Shown: positions 1 through 11,560, numbered from the stretch's first letter. The stretch: DNA of 64,000 bases from Pelagibacterales bacterium SAG-MED11 (GCA_014654265.1 JACWDI010000001.1:62001-126000), one strand, 5' to 3'. The notes: generated by a model not told the origin, from the sequence alone. Translations and numbers: made by a program.

Positions 1-2145
1 ATTAATCTTAAGTCCTTCAGAAGTTTTTTCTGTCGCTGAAATACCCTTCATCATTTCTCCTGCAACTTTATCCGTACATTTAGACCAGGCATCAACAACT
101 TTATTGTATTTTTCACCTCTTGTGATCAAACCTTCAGAATATTGTGTTTCATAATCAGCAATTAATTTTTTAGTGTCATCAATTAATTGAGTTTTATTTG
201 GTGGAATAACCAGATCATCTTTACCAAATGAAATTCCTGCTTTAAATGCATGTTTGAAACCTAAATCTTTTAATTTATCACAGAAAATAACAGTTGTTTT
301 TTGACCACAAAATCTAAAAACTATATCAATTATTTCTGAAACAGTTTTTTTAGGAAGTAATCTATCAATTAATGAAAATTTAATATCTTTATTTTTTGGA
401 AGTAAATTCGCTAACAAAAACCTTCCAGCAGTTGAAGTATATTTTTCAAATTTTTTATTCCCTTTATCGTCTACGGTTTCAAATCTAGATATAATTGTAC
501 TATGTACCTTTATTTGTCCCGACGATAATGCAAATTCTATTTGATCAGCATCTAAAAAATATCCTGAAGGTTTATCAGTCACTGGTTCTTGAGATAAATA
601 ATAAATTCCCAAGATCATATCCTGACTAGGTACAATAATTGGTTTTCCATTAGATGGAGATAAAATATTATTTGTAGAAAGCATCAATATTCTTGCTTCT
701 AATTGAGCTTCCAAACTTAAAGGAACATGAACGGCCATTTGATCACCGTCAAAGTCAGCATTAAACGCAGCACACGTTAGTGGGTGTAGTTCAATTGCAT
801 CCCCTTCAATTAGTTTTGGTTCAAAGGCTTGAACACCTAATCTGTGAAGAGTTGGCGCTCTGTTTAGAAGAACCGGATGTTCTCTTACTATTAACTCCAA
901 TGCATCCCATACAGCATTTGTCTCTTTTTCAACTAATTTTTTTGCTTGTTTAATAGTTGACGCCAAGCCTAATTTATTAAGTCTTGCATATAAGAATGGT
1001 TTAAATAATTCTAGTGCCATTTTTTTTGGCAATCCACATTCATGCAACTTTAAATCTGGACCAACTACAATTACAGAACGTCCAGAATAATCAACTCTTT
1101 TACCTAGTAGGTTCTGTCTAAATCTTCCTTGTTTACCTTTTAGCATTTCTGCTAAAGATTTAAGTGGTCTTTTACCTGTTCCTGTAATTACTCTGCCTCT
1201 TCTACCGTTATCAAACAATGCATCTACAGATTCCTGCAGCATACGTTTTTCATTTCTTACAATTATATCTGGAGCTTTAAGATCCATTAATCTTTTTAAA
1301 CGATTATTTCTATTAATAACTCTTCTATAAAGATCATTTAAATCAGACGTAGCAAATCTACCACCATCAAGAGGAACTAATGGTCGTAATTCAGGTGGAA
1401 TTACTGGAACAACAGTCATAATCATCCACTCTGGTTTTTGTCCAGTCTCAATAAAAGACTCGATTAATTTTAGTCTTTTTATTGCTCTTTCCTCATTAAC
1501 TTTTGATTTAGTCTCTTTAATATAACTTGCTAAATTTTTTCTTTCTAATTCTAAGTCAAGATTTTTGAGCATTTCAAGAACAGCTTCAGCTCCAATGCCG
1601 GCAGTAAAAGCTTCTTCACCATATTCATCCTGATATTTAGCTAATTCTTCCTCACTTAAAATCTGATTTTTTTGTAAGCCAGTTAAACCAGGTTCAATTA
1701 CAATAAAATTCTCAAAATATAATACTCTTTCAACTTCTTTTAATTTCATATCCACAGCAAGAGCTATTCTGCTAGGTAATGACTTTAAAAACCAAATATG
1801 TGCTACTGGTGTTGCTAAATTTATATGACCCATTCTTTCTCTTCGAACGTTTGATTTTGTTACTTCAACACCACATTTTTCACATATAATCCCCCTAAAT
1901 TTCATTCGTTTATATTTTCCACATAAACATTCGTAATCTTTTATTGGGCCAAAAATTCTAGCACAAAAAAGGCCATCTTTTTCAGGTCTAAAAGTTCTGT
2001 AATTTATTGTCTCTGGTTTTTTTATTTCACCATAAGTCCATGATTTAATCTTTTCTGGACTAGCTAAAGATATCTTAATGCTATTAAAATTTTGTGCTTC
2101 AGAAATTTCTGAATTTTTAAATAGATCTGTTAATTCTTTTTTCAT
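1..2145 (-). CDS. rpoC: DNA-directed RNA polymerase subunit beta' (partial, C-terminus beyond window)
   Basis: Catalytic beta' subunit of RNA polymerase. The first 715 residues are present and the reading frame is open to base 1, so the 3' part lies outside the window. The zinc-ribbon cysteines are at residues 73, 75, 88 and 91. The active-site motif NADFDGD, which binds the catalytic Mg ions, is at residues 462-468. The start ATG (2143-2145) follows the rpoB stop by only 2 bases, the usual rpoB-rpoC coupling. Identity is certain from motifs and order. Confidence 0.98.
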   Translation of the reverse strand, partial: MKKELTDLFKNSEISEAQNFNSIKISLASPEKIKSWTYGEIKKPETINYRTFRPEKDGLFCARIFGPIKDYECLCGKYKRMKFRGIICEKCGVEVTKSNVRRERMGHINLATPVAHIWFLKSLPSRIALAVDMKLKEVERVLYFENFIVIEPGLTGLQKNQILSEEELAKYQDEYGEEAFTAGIGAEAVLEMLKNLDLELERKNLASYIKETKSKVNEERAIKRLKLIESFIETGQKPEWMIMTVVPVIPPELRPLVPLDGGRFATSDLNDLYRRVINRNNRLKRLMDLKAPDIIVRNEKRMLQESVDALFDNGRRGRVITGTGKRPLKSLAEMLKGKQGRFRQNLLGKRVDYSGRSVIVVGPDLKLHECGLPKKMALELFKPFLYARLNKLGLASTIKQAKKLVEKETNAVWDALELIVREHPVLLNRAPTLHRLGVQAFEPKLIEGDAIELHPLTCAAFNADFDGDQMAVHVPLSLEAQLEARILMLSTNNILSPSNGKPIIVPSQDMILGIYYLSQEPVTDKPSGYFLDADQIEFALSSGQIKVHSTIISRFETVDDKGNKKFEKYTSTAGRFLLANLLPKNKDIKFSLIDRLLPKKTVSEIIDIVFRFCGQKTTVIFCDKLKDLGFKHAFKAGISFGKDDLVIPPNKTQLIDDTKKLIADYETQYSEGLITRGEKYNKVVDAWSKCTDKVAGEMMKGISATEKTSEGLKIN

Positions 2146-2147
2146 AA

Positions 2148-5100
2148 TTAGTTTAACTCCACATTTAGTGCTAAAGATTTAATTTCTTTTACTAATACAT
2201 TGAAGGATTCTGGTATACCAGACTCGAAGTTTTCTTCACCTTTTACAATAGTTTCATAAACTTTAACTCTTCCAGCAACATCGTCTGATTTAACGGTTAG
2301 GATTTCTTGAAGAGTATATGATGCACCGTATGCCTCTAAAGCCCAAACTTCCATCTCACCAAATCTTTGACCGCCTAGTTGTGCTTTTCCTCCTAAAGGT
2401 TGTTGAGTAACTAAGCTGTATGGACCTGTAGATCTTGCGTGAATTTTATCTTCCACTAAGTGATGTAGTTTAAGCATATAAATTATTCCTACAGTGACTG
2501 GTCTATCAAATTTTTCTCCAGTTCTTCCATCCCATAAATATGTCTGGCCAGATTTAGGAAGATTAGCGAGTTCAAGCATTTCTGTAACATTTTTCTCTTT
2601 TGCACCATCAAAGACTGGTGTTGAGATAGCTATTCCATTTTGTAAATTTTCACATAAGTCTCTAAATTCAGTTTTACTTAGTTTGTCAACTTTTTGATTA
2701 AATATTTCCTCTCCATAAACAGATTTTAAAAAACTTTCTATTTTTTCATTTCTTTCAATTTTTTTATTATTTTCGTTAACTAATTTTTTAATTTGTTCCC
2801 CAAATTCTTTACATGCCCAGCCAAGGTGTGTTTCTAATATTTGACCAACGTTCATTCTACTTGGAACTCCTAGTGGGTTTAATACTATGTCAACAGGTCT
2901 TCCATCCTCTCTATATGGCATATCTTCTACAGGAACAATTTTACTAACAACACCTTTGTTACCATGTCTCCCTGACATTTTATCACCTGGTCTTAATCTT
3001 CTTTTTATAGCGACAAAAACTTTTACCATTTTCATAACGCTAGGCAGAAGATCATCGCCACTTCTGATTTTTAAAACCTTATCTTCAAATCTTTCTGTGA
3101 TATCTTGTTTTGCTTGATTATATTGTTCTTTTAATTGAGCTAAAGTTGCTTCATCTTTTGTATTACTTGGTGTTATCTTAAAAAGATCATTAATATTAAT
3201 TTGATTGATAGTTTCAAAATCTAATTTTGTTCCAGCTTCAATATCTTTTATTTTTTTGTTTAAAGATGAACCAGTTAAGATTTGAGATGCTCTTTGTTTA
3301 ATACTTCTTTCTAAAATTTCTTCTTCTACTATCTTATCTTGTTGAACTTCTTCAATCTCAGCTCTTTCAATAGTTATTGATCTTTCATCTTTTTCAATTC
3401 CATGTCTATTAAAAACCCTTACATCTACGACTGTACCACTGCTACCTCTAGACATTCTTAAAGAAGTGTCAGTAACATCAATTGCTTTTTCACCAAAAAT
3501 AGACCTTAATAATTTTTCCTCTGGTCCTGACGCTGAGTCCCCTTTTGGTGTTACTTTTCCAACTAAAATATCACCTGCATTAACTTCAGCTCCTATGTAA
3601 ACTACACCTGATTCATCTAAATTTTTTAAAGCCTCTTCATTTACATTTGGAATATCTCTTGTGATCTCTTCCTCACCTAATTTAGTGTCTCTCGCCATAA
3701 TTTCATATTCAACAATATGTACTGATGTAAACACATCATCAGTAACACATCTTTCAGAAATTAAGATTGAATCTTCAAAATTATAACCTTGCCATGGCAT
3801 GAATGCTACTGTAACATTTTTTCCAAGAGCCAATTCACCTAGCTTAGTTGAAGGTCCATCTGCTATTATGTCACCAGTTTTAACTTTATCTCCAACTCTA
3901 ACTAATGGTCTTTGATTGATACATGTATTTTGATTAGATCTTTTAAATTTTTGAAGATTATATATATCTACACCTGATTTTGAAAAATCAGTTTCTTCAG
4001 TAACTTTAATTACTATTCTTTTACCATCAATTTTATCAACTACTCCATCTCTTTTTGCTACAATTGTAACTCCTGAGTCTAAAGCTACGTCACTTTCAAT
4101 ACCAGTACCGACTAAAGGTGCTTCTGGTTTTAAAAGAGGAACAGCTTGCCTCATCATATTTGATCCCATAAGAGCTCTATTTGCATCATCATTTTCTAAA
4201 AAAGGAATTAATGAAGCGGCAACTGAAACTAATTGTTTAGGAGATACGTCTATATAATCAATTGTTTCTGGTTTAGACAAAAGAAAATTTAAATTTTGTC
4301 TACAAGAAACTAATTCTTCAATAATTTTTCCATTTTTATCAATTTTTGTATTTGCCTGTGCAATAGTATACTTGGTTTCTTCCATTGCAGATAAGTATTC
4401 AACTTTGTCTTGTACTACCGCATCCTTAACTCTTTTGTATGGACTTTCTATAAAACCATATTTGTTAATTTTTGCATAAGTAGAAAGACTATTAATTAAA
4501 CCAATGTTTGGACCTTCTGGAGTTTCAATTGGACAAATTCTTCCGTAATGAGTTGGATGCACATCTCTTACTTCAAAACCAGCTCGTTCTCTAGTTAATC
4601 CACCAGGTCCTAATGCAGAAACTCTTCTTTTATGAGTAATTTCTGAAAGTGGATTTGTTTGATCCATAAATTGAGAAAGTTGTGAACTTGCAAAAAAATC
4701 CTTTAAGGAAACAGTAAGTGGTTTTGCGTTTATTAAATCTTGTGGCATTGCTGACTCAATATCTAGAGTAGTCATTTTTTCCTTGATGGCTCTTTCCATT
4801 CTATAAACACCAATACGTGCTTGATTTTCAACTAATTCTCCAACTGATCTAACTCTTCTATTTCCTAGATGGTCAATATCATCAACTTCATCCTTACCAT
4901 CTCTGAGGTCTAACATTTTATGAATAATGGCAACAATATCATCATTTCTTAGAATAGTAATTTTATCAGAACACTCTAAATTAAGTCTAGAATTCATTTT
5001 TACTCTACCTACATCAGATAAATCGTATCTATCAGAAGTAAAAAATAAGTTATTGAAAATTTGTGCAGCTATTTCAATAGTAGGTGGTTCCCCAGGTCTG

Positions 5101-6236
5101 AGCATTTTATATATTTCTGTTATAGCTTCATCTTTAGTATTATTTTTATCATTGAGTATTGTTGTTAATAAATAAGGTCCTTTATTGATTGAGTTTGTAA
5201 CTGAGATATTTAATGAATGAATGTTTGCATCTAATATTTGTTGTATAACAGTATCGTTTAACTCAGTTCCAATTTTGAAAATTCCTTCTTCTTCATCGCT
5301 TATCTTTATATCTTCATGCAAAAATTTTCCATACAATGACTCCCTTGAAACAAATATGTCTTTTAAACCGTCATTTGCTAACTTCTTTGCACTTAAGAAA
5401 TTAATTTTTTCACCTAAAGTAATGACTACTTTTCCAGTTTTTGCATCTACTACTTCCTCAGAAAAATTCTTTGCTTTATAGTTTTCTGGGTTAAATTTGG
5501 TTTTCCATTTCTCTGTTTTTGCATCATAAGTATATTTTTCATTCTCATAAAATTCATTAGCAATTTCTGATTTTGTAAAACCTAAAGCAAGTAATAATGT
5601 TGAGGCAAGAATTTTTTTCTTTCTATCAATTTTAAAATATAGATAATCCTTAACATCATATTCAAAATCTAACCACGATCCTCTATTAGGAATTACTCTA
5701 CAATTAAATAAAAGTTTTCCACTAGCATGTGTTTTTCCTTTATCATGATCAAAGAAAACACCTGGACTTCTATGCATTTGATTTACTACAACTCTTTGAA
5801 CACCATTTGTAATGAATGTTCCACTATTTGTCATCATTGGAACTTCACCCATGTAGACTTCTTGTTCTTTAGCTGACAATATATCTTTAGTATTATTTTC
5901 AGGATCAATTTCGTAAACTACCAATCGTAAAGTACATTTTAGAGCAGATGAATATGTTAGTCCTCTAGTTATACATTCCTCAACATCAAATTTTGGTTTT
6001 TCTAATCTATATGAAACGTATTCTAAAGTAGCCTTATCATTAAGATCTTCTATTGGAAAAATACTCTTAAAAACTCTATCAAAACCTTTAGTTAAATCTC
6101 CTGCATTAGTGTCGAAAAAAGTTAACTCATCATATGAGTTTTTTTGAACCTCTATAAGATTTGGAATAGATAAACTCTCTTTAAGTTTACCAAAACTTTT
6201 TCTAACGTTCTTTTTTTCCGTAAAAGATATTTGCAT
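2148..6236 (-). CDS. rpoB: DNA-directed RNA polymerase subunit beta
   Basis: The 1362-residue beta subunit of RNA polymerase, a normal length for alphaproteobacteria. The rifampicin-pocket region is near residues 514-545 ([20 protein letters not shown] followed by VSALGPGGL). It has the wild-type Asp, His and Ser at the classical resistance positions, so rifampicin sensitivity would be expected (inference). The C-terminal clamp region with [20 protein letters not shown] is intact. It sits between rplL (54-base gap) and rpoC in the universal order. Confidence 0.99.
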   Translation of the reverse strand: MQISFTEKKNVRKSFGKLKESLSIPNLIEVQKNSYDELTFFDTNAGDLTKGFDRVFKSIFPIEDLNDKATLEYVSYRLEKPKFDVEECITRGLTYSSALKCTLRLVVYEIDPENNTKDILSAKEQEVYMGEVPMMTNSGTFITNGVQRVVVNQMHRSPGVFFDHDKGKTHASGKLLFNCRVIPNRGSWLDFEYDVKDYLYFKIDRKKKILASTLLLALGFTKSEIANEFYENEKYTYDAKTEKWKTKFNPENYKAKNFSEEVVDAKTGKVVITLGEKINFLSAKKLANDGLKDIFVSRESLYGKFLHEDIKISDEEEGIFKIGTELNDTVIQQILDANIHSLNISVTNSINKGPYLLTTILNDKNNTKDEAITEIYKMLRPGEPPTIEIAAQIFNNLFFTSDRYDLSDVGRVKMNSRLNLECSDKITILRNDDIVAIIHKMLDLRDGKDEVDDIDHLGNRRVRSVGELVENQARIGVYRMERAIKEKMTTLDIESAMPQDLINAKPLTVSLKDFFASSQLSQFMDQTNPLSEITHKRRVSALGPGGLTRERAGFEVRDVHPTHYGRICPIETPEGPNIGLINSLSTYAKINKYGFIESPYKRVKDAVVQDKVEYLSAMEETKYTIAQANTKIDKNGKIIEELVSCRQNLNFLLSKPETIDYIDVSPKQLVSVAASLIPFLENDDANRALMGSNMMRQAVPLLKPEAPLVGTGIESDVALDSGVTIVAKRDGVVDKIDGKRIVIKVTEETDFSKSGVDIYNLQKFKRSNQNTCINQRPLVRVGDKVKTGDIIADGPSTKLGELALGKNVTVAFMPWQGYNFEDSILISERCVTDDVFTSVHIVEYEIMARDTKLGEEEITRDIPNVNEEALKNLDESGVVYIGAEVNAGDILVGKVTPKGDSASGPEEKLLRSIFGEKAIDVTDTSLRMSRGSSGTVVDVRVFNRHGIEKDERSITIERAEIEEVQQDKIVEEEILERSIKQRASQILTGSSLNKKIKDIEAGTKLDFETINQININDLFKITPSNTKDEATLAQLKEQYNQAKQDITERFEDKVLKIRSGDDLLPSVMKMVKVFVAIKRRLRPGDKMSGRHGNKGVVSKIVPVEDMPYREDGRPVDIVLNPLGVPSRMNVGQILETHLGWACKEFGEQIKKLVNENNKKIERNEKIESFLKSVYGEEIFNQKVDKLSKTEFRDLCENLQNGIAISTPVFDGAKEKNVTEMLELANLPKSGQTYLWDGRTGEKFDRPVTVGIIYMLKLHHLVEDKIHARSTGPYSLVTQQPLGGKAQLGGQRFGEMEVWALEAYGASYTLQEILTVKSDDVAGRVKVYETIVKGEENFESGIPESFNVLVKEIKSLALNVELN

Positions 6237-6290
6237 CTATGTTAAATACTGATTAAAAAATTAACCAGTAATTAAAAATTTCCTATTAAT

Positions 6291-6653
6291 TTACTTAAGT
6301 TCTACTTTCGCGCCCGCAGCTTCTAACTTAGCTTTTATTTCTTCAGCTTCTTTTTTTGGAACACCAGTTTTAACTTCTTTTGGTGCGCCCTCAACTAAAT
6401 CTTTTGCTTCTTTCAGACCTAGGGATGTAGCTGCTCTTACTTCTTTAATTACATTAATTTTCTTATCTCCTGCAGAGACTAGCATAATTGTAAAATCGTC
6501 TTTTTCTTCTGCTGCTGCTGCGCCTGCTGCTGCTGGTGCTGCTGCTGCCATCGGGGTTACTCCCCATTTTTCTTCTAGTTGTTTTGAAAGATCTGCAGCT
6601 TCTGCCACAGTCAAACTTGATAAATCTTCTATAATTTTATTTAGGTCAGGCAT
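6291..6653 (-). CDS. rplL: 50S ribosomal protein L7/L12
   Basis: Stalk protein L7/L12, 120 residues, a normal size. It has the N-terminal L10-binding helix region (about residues 1-32), an Ala-rich flexible hinge (about residues 35-50) and a C-terminal factor-binding domain ending in [12 protein letters not shown]. Multiple dimers on L10 recruit EF-Tu and EF-G. It lies 5 bases downstream of rplJ, consistent with L10/L12 co-expression. Confidence 0.98.
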   Translation of the reverse strand: MPDLNKIIEDLSSLTVAEAADLSKQLEEKWGVTPMAAAAPAAAGAAAAEEKDDFTIMLVSAGDKKINVIKEVRAATSLGLKEAKDLVEGAPKEVKTGVPKKEAEEIKAKLEAAGAKVELK

Positions 6654-6658
6654 GTTAT

Positions 6659-7180
6659 CTACTCTTTGGGTTGTGTTTCAGAATTTTCTGGTGGTAAATT
6701 ACTCATTTTTTCCGATCGTGCAAGTAAAATACTCACTAATTTTGAAGCAGAGGCATTCAAAATTCCCACAATATTAGCTCTGGCTTCATCTAATGTAGGT
6801 AAATTTGCGACATTTAATACTCCAGCTTGATCTAGAATCTCATTATCCATTAGTCCACCAATTAATTTAAGATTCTCATTATCTTTAGCAAATTTTGATA
6901 AAATTCTAGCAGACATAATTGCATCCTCTCCAAAAGCAACGGCTGTTGGTCCAGTAAATAAATTGGATAAATCTTTACACTTGGTTTTTTCTAAAGCTAT
7001 TTTTGTAATTCTGTTTTTTGTAATTTTAAAAATAATCCCATGCTTTCTCATTTTAGATCTCAATTCATCTAATTGGATCATTGTTAAACCTTGATAATGA
7101 GTGACCATAACTGCTTTACTATTTTCAAATTGAGACGTCATCTCAGTTATATAATTTTTCTTTTGTTCTTTATTCATCAT
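6659..7180 (-). CDS. rplJ: 50S ribosomal protein L10
   Basis: L10, 173 residues, the stalk base that anchors L7/L12 on the 23S rRNA. The N-terminal rRNA-binding domain is followed by the C-terminal helix that carries the L12 dimers. The start is read as MMNKEQKK; the first or second Met could initiate. The gap to rplA upstream is only 5 bases, so there is no room for the long L10 leader that regulates this gene in enterobacteria. Confidence 0.97.
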   Translation of the reverse strand: MMNKEQKKNYITEMTSQFENSKAVMVTHYQGLTMIQLDELRSKMRKHGIIFKITKNRITKIALEKTKCKDLSNLFTGPTAVAFGEDAIMSARILSKFAKDNENLKLIGGLMDNEILDQAGVLNVANLPTLDEARANIVGILNASASKLVSILLARSEKMSNLPPENSETQPKE

Positions 7181-7185
7181 AACAG

Positions 7186-7875
7186 TTAAATATTTTTGCC
7201 TAATTTCAATTTATAAGAAACACCCATAGTTGAGGTTATAAATGCTGACTTTATTAAATCTCCTTTAACTGTATTGTTAGATTTTTCTTTTTCTAGTGTA
7301 TCTAAGACAGCGTTAAAGTTTTTAACTAATTTGTCATCATTAAAAGATTTTTTTCCAATACTAACACCAATATTTCCATCTTTATCATTTCTAATTTCTG
7401 CTTGACCTGATTTAGCATTTGAAATTGCAGTTTTCAAATCTTCTGTGACTGAACCTAATTTTGGATTAGGCATTAAACCTTTGGGTCCAAGAACTTTACC
7501 TAATTTAGATAATTTAATCATCATTGAAGGCGTACAGATTAGTTTTTCAAAATTCATTTCACCATTTTTTATTTTCTCAATAAAATCATCTCCACCAACA
7601 ATATCTGCACCAGCAGTTTTTGCTTCAGAAGATTTTGCATCTTCACAAACAACTGCTACTTTAACTTTTTTACCAGTACCTCCTGGAAGATTTACAACAG
7701 TTCTTATGTTAATTTCACTTTTCTTTTGCTTGTTATTGATTTGAAAACTTAAATCAAGTGACTCATCAAATTTTGTAGTACAATTTTTTTTAACAACAGG
7801 TAAAAGTTTTTCAATCATTTCTGATGGTAGATCAGATGTTTTTTCTGGAAGTTTTTTAAATCTTTTAGATTTCAT
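7186..7875 (-). CDS. rplA: 50S ribosomal protein L1
   Basis: L1, 229 residues, the mobile L1 stalk protein and in many bacteria an autogenous translational repressor of its own operon. The family signature around residues 120-145 (KLGKVLGPKGLMPNPKLGS) is intact. Its ATG overlaps the rplK stop by one base (TAATG), so translation is coupled to L11. Confidence 0.98.
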   Translation of the reverse strand: MKSKRFKKLPEKTSDLPSEMIEKLLPVVKKNCTTKFDESLDLSFQINNKQKKSEINIRTVVNLPGGTGKKVKVAVVCEDAKSSEAKTAGADIVGGDDFIEKIKNGEMNFEKLICTPSMMIKLSKLGKVLGPKGLMPNPKLGSVTEDLKTAISNAKSGQAEIRNDKDGNIGVSIGKKSFNDDKLVKNFNAVLDTLEKEKSNNTVKGDLIKSAFITSTMGVSYKLKLGKNI

Positions 7876-8306
7876 TATTCTTTAACCTCTATGCCCATTG
7901 ATCTAGCTGAACCTGAAATAATCTTTACCGCTTGCTCTAAATCTATAGCGTTTAAATCTGCCATCTTTTGTTTAGCTATATCTTCAGCTTGTTTTTTTGT
8001 AATTGATGCAACTATATTTCTTCCTGGTTCTTTAGAGCCACTTTTTAATTTTGCTGCTTCTCTAATAAAAAAAGATGCTGGTGGAGATTTTATTTTAAAA
8101 TCAAATTTTTTATCTTTATAGACTGTGATTTCTACTGGAACAGGTTTACCAGCTAATGATTTCGTTTTATCATTAAATGCTTTACAGAATTCCATAATAT
8201 TTACACCACGCTGTCCTAATGCAGGACCAACTGGGGGTGCGGGATTAGCTTGGCCACCTTTAATTTGTAATTTTATAAATCCACTTATTTCTTTTTTTGC
8301 TGCCAT
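7875..8306 (-). CDS. rplK: 50S ribosomal protein L11
   Basis: L11, 143 residues, which binds the GTPase-associated region of 23S rRNA. The proline-rich N-terminal segment ([20 protein letters not shown]) and the C-terminal rRNA-binding domain are both present. It follows nusG by 3 bases and overlaps rplA by one base. Confidence 0.98.
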   Translation of the reverse strand: MAAKKEISGFIKLQIKGGQANPAPPVGPALGQRGVNIMEFCKAFNDKTKSLAGKPVPVEITVYKDKKFDFKIKSPPASFFIREAAKLKSGSKEPGRNIVASITKKQAEDIAKQKMADLNAIDLEQAVKIISGSARSMGIEVKE

Positions 8307-8309
8307 TTT

Positions 8310-8840
8310 TTAACTTGCTTTCTCCACTTGATTGTATTCTAAATCAACTGGTGTTGGTCGACCAAATATAGAAACTGAAACTTTTAATCTAGATTTTTCT
8401 TCATCTATCTCTTCAACCATTCCACTAAACGAAGCAAATGGCCCATCTATAACTTGAACTTTTTCTCCAACTGCGTACTCTATAGCAGATTTTGGCTGAG
8501 CTACACCATCTTTTATTTGGCCTAAAATCTTATCAATTTCTTTATCAGATACTGGAACGGGCATACCTTTTGTTCCTAAGAAACCACTTACTCTCTTTAT
8601 ATTTTTTATCATATGATAAATGTTGTTATCCATTTCACTTTTAATAAGAACATATCCAGGAAAATATTTCTTTTTCCTTTGAATTCTTTTACCTCTCTTA
8701 ACTTCTGTAACATCGTGAGTAGGCACAATAATTTCTTCAAACTTATCTGAAATCTTAGCCTTATCAGCTTCTTCTCTAATTAGACCGGCCACTTTGTTTT
8801 CAAAGCTTGAATGTGATTGAACTATGTACCAATTTTTCAT
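8310..8840 (-). CDS. nusG: Transcription termination/antitermination protein NusG
   Basis: NusG, 176 residues: an N-terminal NGN domain that contacts RNA polymerase (starts KNWYIVQSHSSFE) and a C-terminal KOW domain (about residues 122-170, VGEKVQVIDGPFASFSG). It supports processive elongation and links RNA polymerase to Rho or to S10. Its ATG overlaps the secE stop by one base. Confidence 0.98.
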   Translation of the reverse strand: MKNWYIVQSHSSFENKVAGLIREEADKAKISDKFEEIIVPTHDVTEVKRGKRIQRKKKYFPGYVLIKSEMDNNIYHMIKNIKRVSGFLGTKGMPVPVSDKEIDKILGQIKDGVAQPKSAIEYAVGEKVQVIDGPFASFSGMVEEIDEEKSRLKVSVSIFGRPTPVDLEYNQVEKAS

Positions 8841-9031
8841 TAAATACTCACCTTAAGTAAAATCTCAAGAAAGAATTTTAAAACTTGATCTAAAAGTAAA
8901 AAAAATAATGACATTACAACAGCCATTGCGAAAACCATTAACGCACCTTGAAGAGTTTCTTTTCCTGTTGGCCAAGATACCTTAAAAGCCTCTTGTTTTA
9001 CTTCTTGAATAAATTTTAACGGGTTTTTCAT
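8840..9031 (-). CDS. secE: Preprotein translocase subunit SecE
   Basis: Short single-membrane-span SecE, 63 residues, the clamp subunit of the SecYEG channel. An amphipathic N-terminal segment (about residues 4-28, FIQEVKQEAFKVSWPT is diagnostic) is followed by one membrane helix at about residues 31-60. It sits between tRNA-Trp and nusG, the standard position in proteobacteria. Confidence 0.97.
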   Translation of the reverse strand: MKNPLKFIQEVKQEAFKVSWPTGKETLQGALMVFAMAVVMSLFFLLLDQVLKFFLEILLKVSI

Positions 9032-9049
9032 AAAAATTTAACTCTTAAT

Positions 9050-9125
9050 TGGCAGGAGCGGAGGGACTCGAACCCTCAGCCTCCGGTTTTGGAGACCGGC
9101 GCTCTACCAATTGAGCTACACTCCT
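9050..9125 (-). tRNA. trnW: tRNA-Trp (anticodon CCA)
   Basis: Minus-strand 76-nt cloverleaf with the 3' CCA encoded. The acceptor stem AGGAGTG pairs with CGCTCCT, the anticodon stem CCGGT/ACCGG encloses loop CTCCAAA, and the T-loop TTCGAGT is intact. It lies between tuf and secE, as in many proteobacteria. Confidence 0.97.
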
Positions 9126-9134
9126 ATATAGAGC

Positions 9135-10325
9135 TTACTCTATAATTTTAGTTACTACTCCAGCTCCAACAGTTCTACCACCTTCACGAATTGCAAAATT
9201 TAATTTTTCTGACATCGCTATTGGTGTAATTAATTTAACTGTAAATTTAGCATCATCACCTGGCATAACCATCTCTGTACCAGCTGGTAATTCTACTTCT
9301 CCAGTTACATCTGTTGTTCTAAAATAAAACTGTGGTCTATACTTTGTAAAAAATGGAGTGTGTCTTCCACCCTCTTCTTTTTTAAGAACATAAGCCTGAG
9401 CTTCAAATTTAGTATGTGGCGTAACTGAACCAGGCTTACAAAGAACTTGACCTCTTTCGATATCAGTTCTTTCAATACCTCTTAGAAGTACTCCAACGTT
9501 ATCACCAGCTTCACCAGAATCTAAAAGTTTTCTAAACATTTCTACTCCAGTACAAACTGATTTTTTAGTTTCTCTAATACCAATTATTTCAATTTCATCA
9601 CCAGTTTTAAGTACACCTGACTCAACTCTTCCTGTTGCAACTGTCCCCCTACCAGAAATAGAGAAAACATCCTCTACAGGCATTAAGAAAGGTTTATCTT
9701 TTGGTCTGTCAGGTTGTGGAATAAATGCATCAACATTTTTCATCAATTCTAAAATTGAATTTTTTCCAATTTCATCATCTCTTCCCTCTACTGCTGCAAG
9801 TGCAGAACCTTTAGCAATTGGAGTTTTGTCACCTGGAAATTTATAAGAAGTTAATAATTCTTTTATTTCTTCTTCTACTAGGTCAATCATTTCTTTATCA
9901 TCAACTTGATCAACTTTATTTAAGTAAACACATATAGCAGGGACACCAACTTGTCTTGCTAAAAGAATATGTTCTCTAGTTTGTGGCATAGGACCATCCG
10001 CAGCATTAACAACTAATATAGCACCATCCATTTGAGCAGCCCCTGTGATCATGTTTTTAACGTAATCGGCGTGTCCTGGACAATCTACGTGTGCGTAGTG
10101 TCTTTTTTCAGTTTCATATTCAACGTGTGCAGTAGAAATTGTAATACCTCTCTCTTTTTCTTCTGGAGCTTTATCAATTTGATCATACGCTACTGCTTGA
10201 GCACCACCTGTTTCAGACAAAACTTTAGTGATAGCTGCAGTTAAAGTTGTTTTACCGTGGTCGACATGACCAATTGTACCTATATTACAATGCGGTTTAT
10301 TTCTTACAAATTTTTCTTTTGACAT
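9135..10325 (-). CDS. tuf: Elongation factor Tu
   Basis: EF-Tu, 396 residues, delivers aminoacyl-tRNA to the ribosome. The P-loop is GHVDHGKT (residues 19-26); the switch [10 protein letters not shown] and the guanine-specificity motif NKVD are intact. Domains 2 and 3 follow. It is flanked by tRNA-Gly upstream and tRNA-Trp downstream on the same strand, so it is probably co-transcribed with tRNAs. This is the only tuf copy in the window. Confidence 0.99.
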   Translation of the reverse strand: MSKEKFVRNKPHCNIGTIGHVDHGKTTLTAAITKVLSETGGAQAVAYDQIDKAPEEKERGITISTAHVEYETEKRHYAHVDCPGHADYVKNMITGAAQMDGAILVVNAADGPMPQTREHILLARQVGVPAICVYLNKVDQVDDKEMIDLVEEEIKELLTSYKFPGDKTPIAKGSALAAVEGRDDEIGKNSILELMKNVDAFIPQPDRPKDKPFLMPVEDVFSISGRGTVATGRVESGVLKTGDEIEIIGIRETKKSVCTGVEMFRKLLDSGEAGDNVGVLLRGIERTDIERGQVLCKPGSVTPHTKFEAQAYVLKKEEGGRHTPFFTKYRPQFYFRTTDVTGEVELPAGTEMVMPGDDAKFTVKLITPIAMSEKLNFAIREGGRTVGAGVVTKIIE

Positions 10326-10370
10326 TACTTTTATTCCTCACATTTCTTTTTTTAATAATTTCCTAATTCT

Positions 10371-10444
10371 TGGAGCGGGTAAAGGGAATCGAACCCTTAC
10401 ATCCAGCTTGGAAGGCTAGCGTTCTACCATTGAACTACACCCGC
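10371..10444 (-). tRNA. trnG: tRNA-Gly (anticodon TCC)
   Basis: 74-nt cloverleaf including encoded CCA. The acceptor stem GCGGGTG pairs near the 3' end with TACCCGC (one wobble), the anticodon loop is CTTCCAA, and the T-loop is TTCGATT. It lies between tRNA-Tyr and tuf on the minus strand. Confidence 0.96.
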
Positions 10445-10491
10445 ACAACCCCAAGAGTAACACTCCAGTATTATTTAAAAATTTTATCGAA

Positions 10492-10577
10492 TGGTGGAGG
10501 GGGAAAGATTCGAACTTTCGAAGACCGAAGTCAACGGGTTTACAGCCCGCCCCATTTGACCGCTCTGGAACCCCTCC
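10492..10577 (-). tRNA. trnY: tRNA-Tyr (anticodon GTA)
   Basis: 86-nt class II tRNA with a long variable arm and encoded CCA. The acceptor stem GGAGGGG pairs with CCCCTCC, the anticodon loop is CTGTAAA, and the T-loop is TTCGAAT. It is the first gene of the tRNA-tuf-secE run. Confidence 0.96.
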
Positions 10578-10623
10578 TTTGGGGAAGTGTCCCCTGTTCA
10601 ATAAAGCTTCAAACAATATGCGT

Positions 10624-10651
10624 TTTATATATTCTATTTTTGTAAATGCAA
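10624..10651 (-). promoter_or_regulatory. Candidate sigma70 promoter for the tRNA-Tyr/tRNA-Gly/tuf operon
   Basis: On the minus strand a TTGCAT -35 box (10646-10651) and a TATAAA -10 box (10624-10629) are separated by 16 bases. The predicted start lies about 40 bases upstream of tRNA-Tyr. It is seen by eye only. The divergent rlmB begins at 10706. Confidence 0.5.
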
Positions 10652-10705
10652 CACGTGATTTAATAGGAAAATATTCAAAAAAACGTGTAAAACTAGGATA
10701 AATTT

Positions 10706-11449
10706 ATGAACAAATCATCATTTTTTATCATTGGCCAGCATACTGTAGTAGAAGCATTAAGAAATCCAAAAAGGAAGGTTTTAAGAGTTTTTTTAACTGA
10801 GGAAAGTAAAAAAAATATTCATCGAAAAAGTCCAAAAAAAAATCTACTAGAAAATGTTAAAGTATATTTTAAGACTAAAAAAGAATTAGATAAATACAGC
10901 ACTAAAGAAAATTTGTTACACCAAGGTTATGTGGCAGAAGTTGAGCATCTTGAAAAACCAATTCTCAAAGATTTTATAAAAGAAAAAAAAGAAACAACTC
11001 TTGTTTGTCTGGATGGAGTAACTGACCCTAGAAACATCGGATCGTTAATTAGAAGTGCAGCTTCATTTAAAATTGATGGAATTATAATCAAAGAAAGACA
11101 TTTTCCAAATGAAAGTAAACTCATGTATAAAGCGGCAAGTGGTTCTATAGAATATATAAATATTTTTGAAGTATCAAATATTAATTCGACGTTAAAAAAT
11201 TTAAAAAACAAAAATTTTTGGGTTTATGGTTTTGATGGTCGTGGTGATAAAGATTTTACAGATATTAAATGGCAAGGAAACAATGTTTTGCTATTTGGAT
11301 CAGAAGGCTCTGGTATGCATGAACATACCTCAAAATACGCTGATTTTTTGGTTAAAATAGATATAGATAGAAAAATAGAAAGTTTGAATATATCAAATAG
11401 TGCAGCTATTGTATTCCACCATTTAAATTATTTAAAAAAAAATAGTTGA
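10706..11449 (+). CDS. rlmB: 23S rRNA (guanosine-2'-O)-methyltransferase RlmB-like (SpoU/TrmH family)
   Basis: A 247-residue SPOUT methyltransferase. An N-terminal substrate-binding L30e-like domain (about residues 1-80, IIGQHTVVEALRNP) precedes the trefoil-knot domain with motif 1 DPRNIGSLIRSA, motif 2 LLFGSEGSGM and motif 3 LNISNSAA, which bind AdoMet. The domain order fits RlmB, which 2'-O-methylates G2251 in the 23S P-loop. TrmH-type tRNA specificity cannot be fully excluded. It is followed by tRNA-Thr on the same strand. Confidence 0.9.
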   Translation: MNKSSFFIIGQHTVVEALRNPKRKVLRVFLTEESKKNIHRKSPKKNLLENVKVYFKTKKELDKYSTKENLLHQGYVAEVEHLEKPILKDFIKEKKETTLVCLDGVTDPRNIGSLIRSAASFKIDGIIIKERHFPNESKLMYKAASGSIEYINIFEVSNINSTLKNLKNKNFWVYGFDGRGDKDFTDIKWQGNNVLLFGSEGSGMHEHTSKYADFLVKIDIDRKIESLNISNSAAIVFHHLNYLKKNS

Positions 11450-11474
11450 TTATTTAATAAATACAAAATAATTA
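11446..11474 (+). promoter_or_regulatory. Candidate promoter of tRNA-Thr
   Basis: TTGATT (11446-11451), 17 bases, then TAATTA (11469-11474), ending 8 bases before the tRNA 5' end. The spacing is ideal for a sigma70 promoter that starts close to the mature tRNA end. Confidence 0.5.
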
Positions 11475-11482
11475 ATGCGCAT

Positions 11483-11558
11483 GCCCTTGTAGCTCAGCTG
11501 GTAGAGCAATTGATTTGTAATCAATAGGTCCGCGGTTCGAATCCGTGCGGGGGCACCA
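11483..11558 (+). tRNA. trnT: tRNA-Thr (anticodon TGT), host gene of the island
   Basis: 76-nt cloverleaf with encoded CCA. The acceptor stem GCCCTTG pairs with CGGGGGC through two G-T wobbles. Anticodon stem ATTGA/TCAAT encloses loop TTTGTAA, giving anticodon TGT. Its last 49 bases plus 2 downstream bases recur exactly at 21385-21435, so the gene was reconstituted at the left edge of an inserted element. Confidence 0.97.
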
Positions 11559-11560
11559 TC
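11510..11560 (+). repeat. Left 51-bp attachment-type repeat (attL) within tRNA-Thr
   Basis: Bases from the anticodon stem to two bases past the tRNA 3' end are identical over 51 positions to 21385-21435, in the same orientation. A 3'-tRNA repeat at both ends of a foreign-looking block is the hallmark of tyrosine-integrase insertion (established knowledge). Calling this copy attL is inference. Confidence 0.9.

Noticed and set aside
6654-7185. An L10 leader for autogenous control of rplJ-rplL
   Set aside because: The gap between rplA and rplJ is 5 bases; no leader structure can fit there.
10370-10645. A 91-codon plus-strand ORF and a 66-codon minus-strand ORF over the tRNA cluster
   Set aside because: They lie over tRNA-Gly and tRNA-Tyr; the translated sequence is of the kind often misannotated from tRNA reverse strands.
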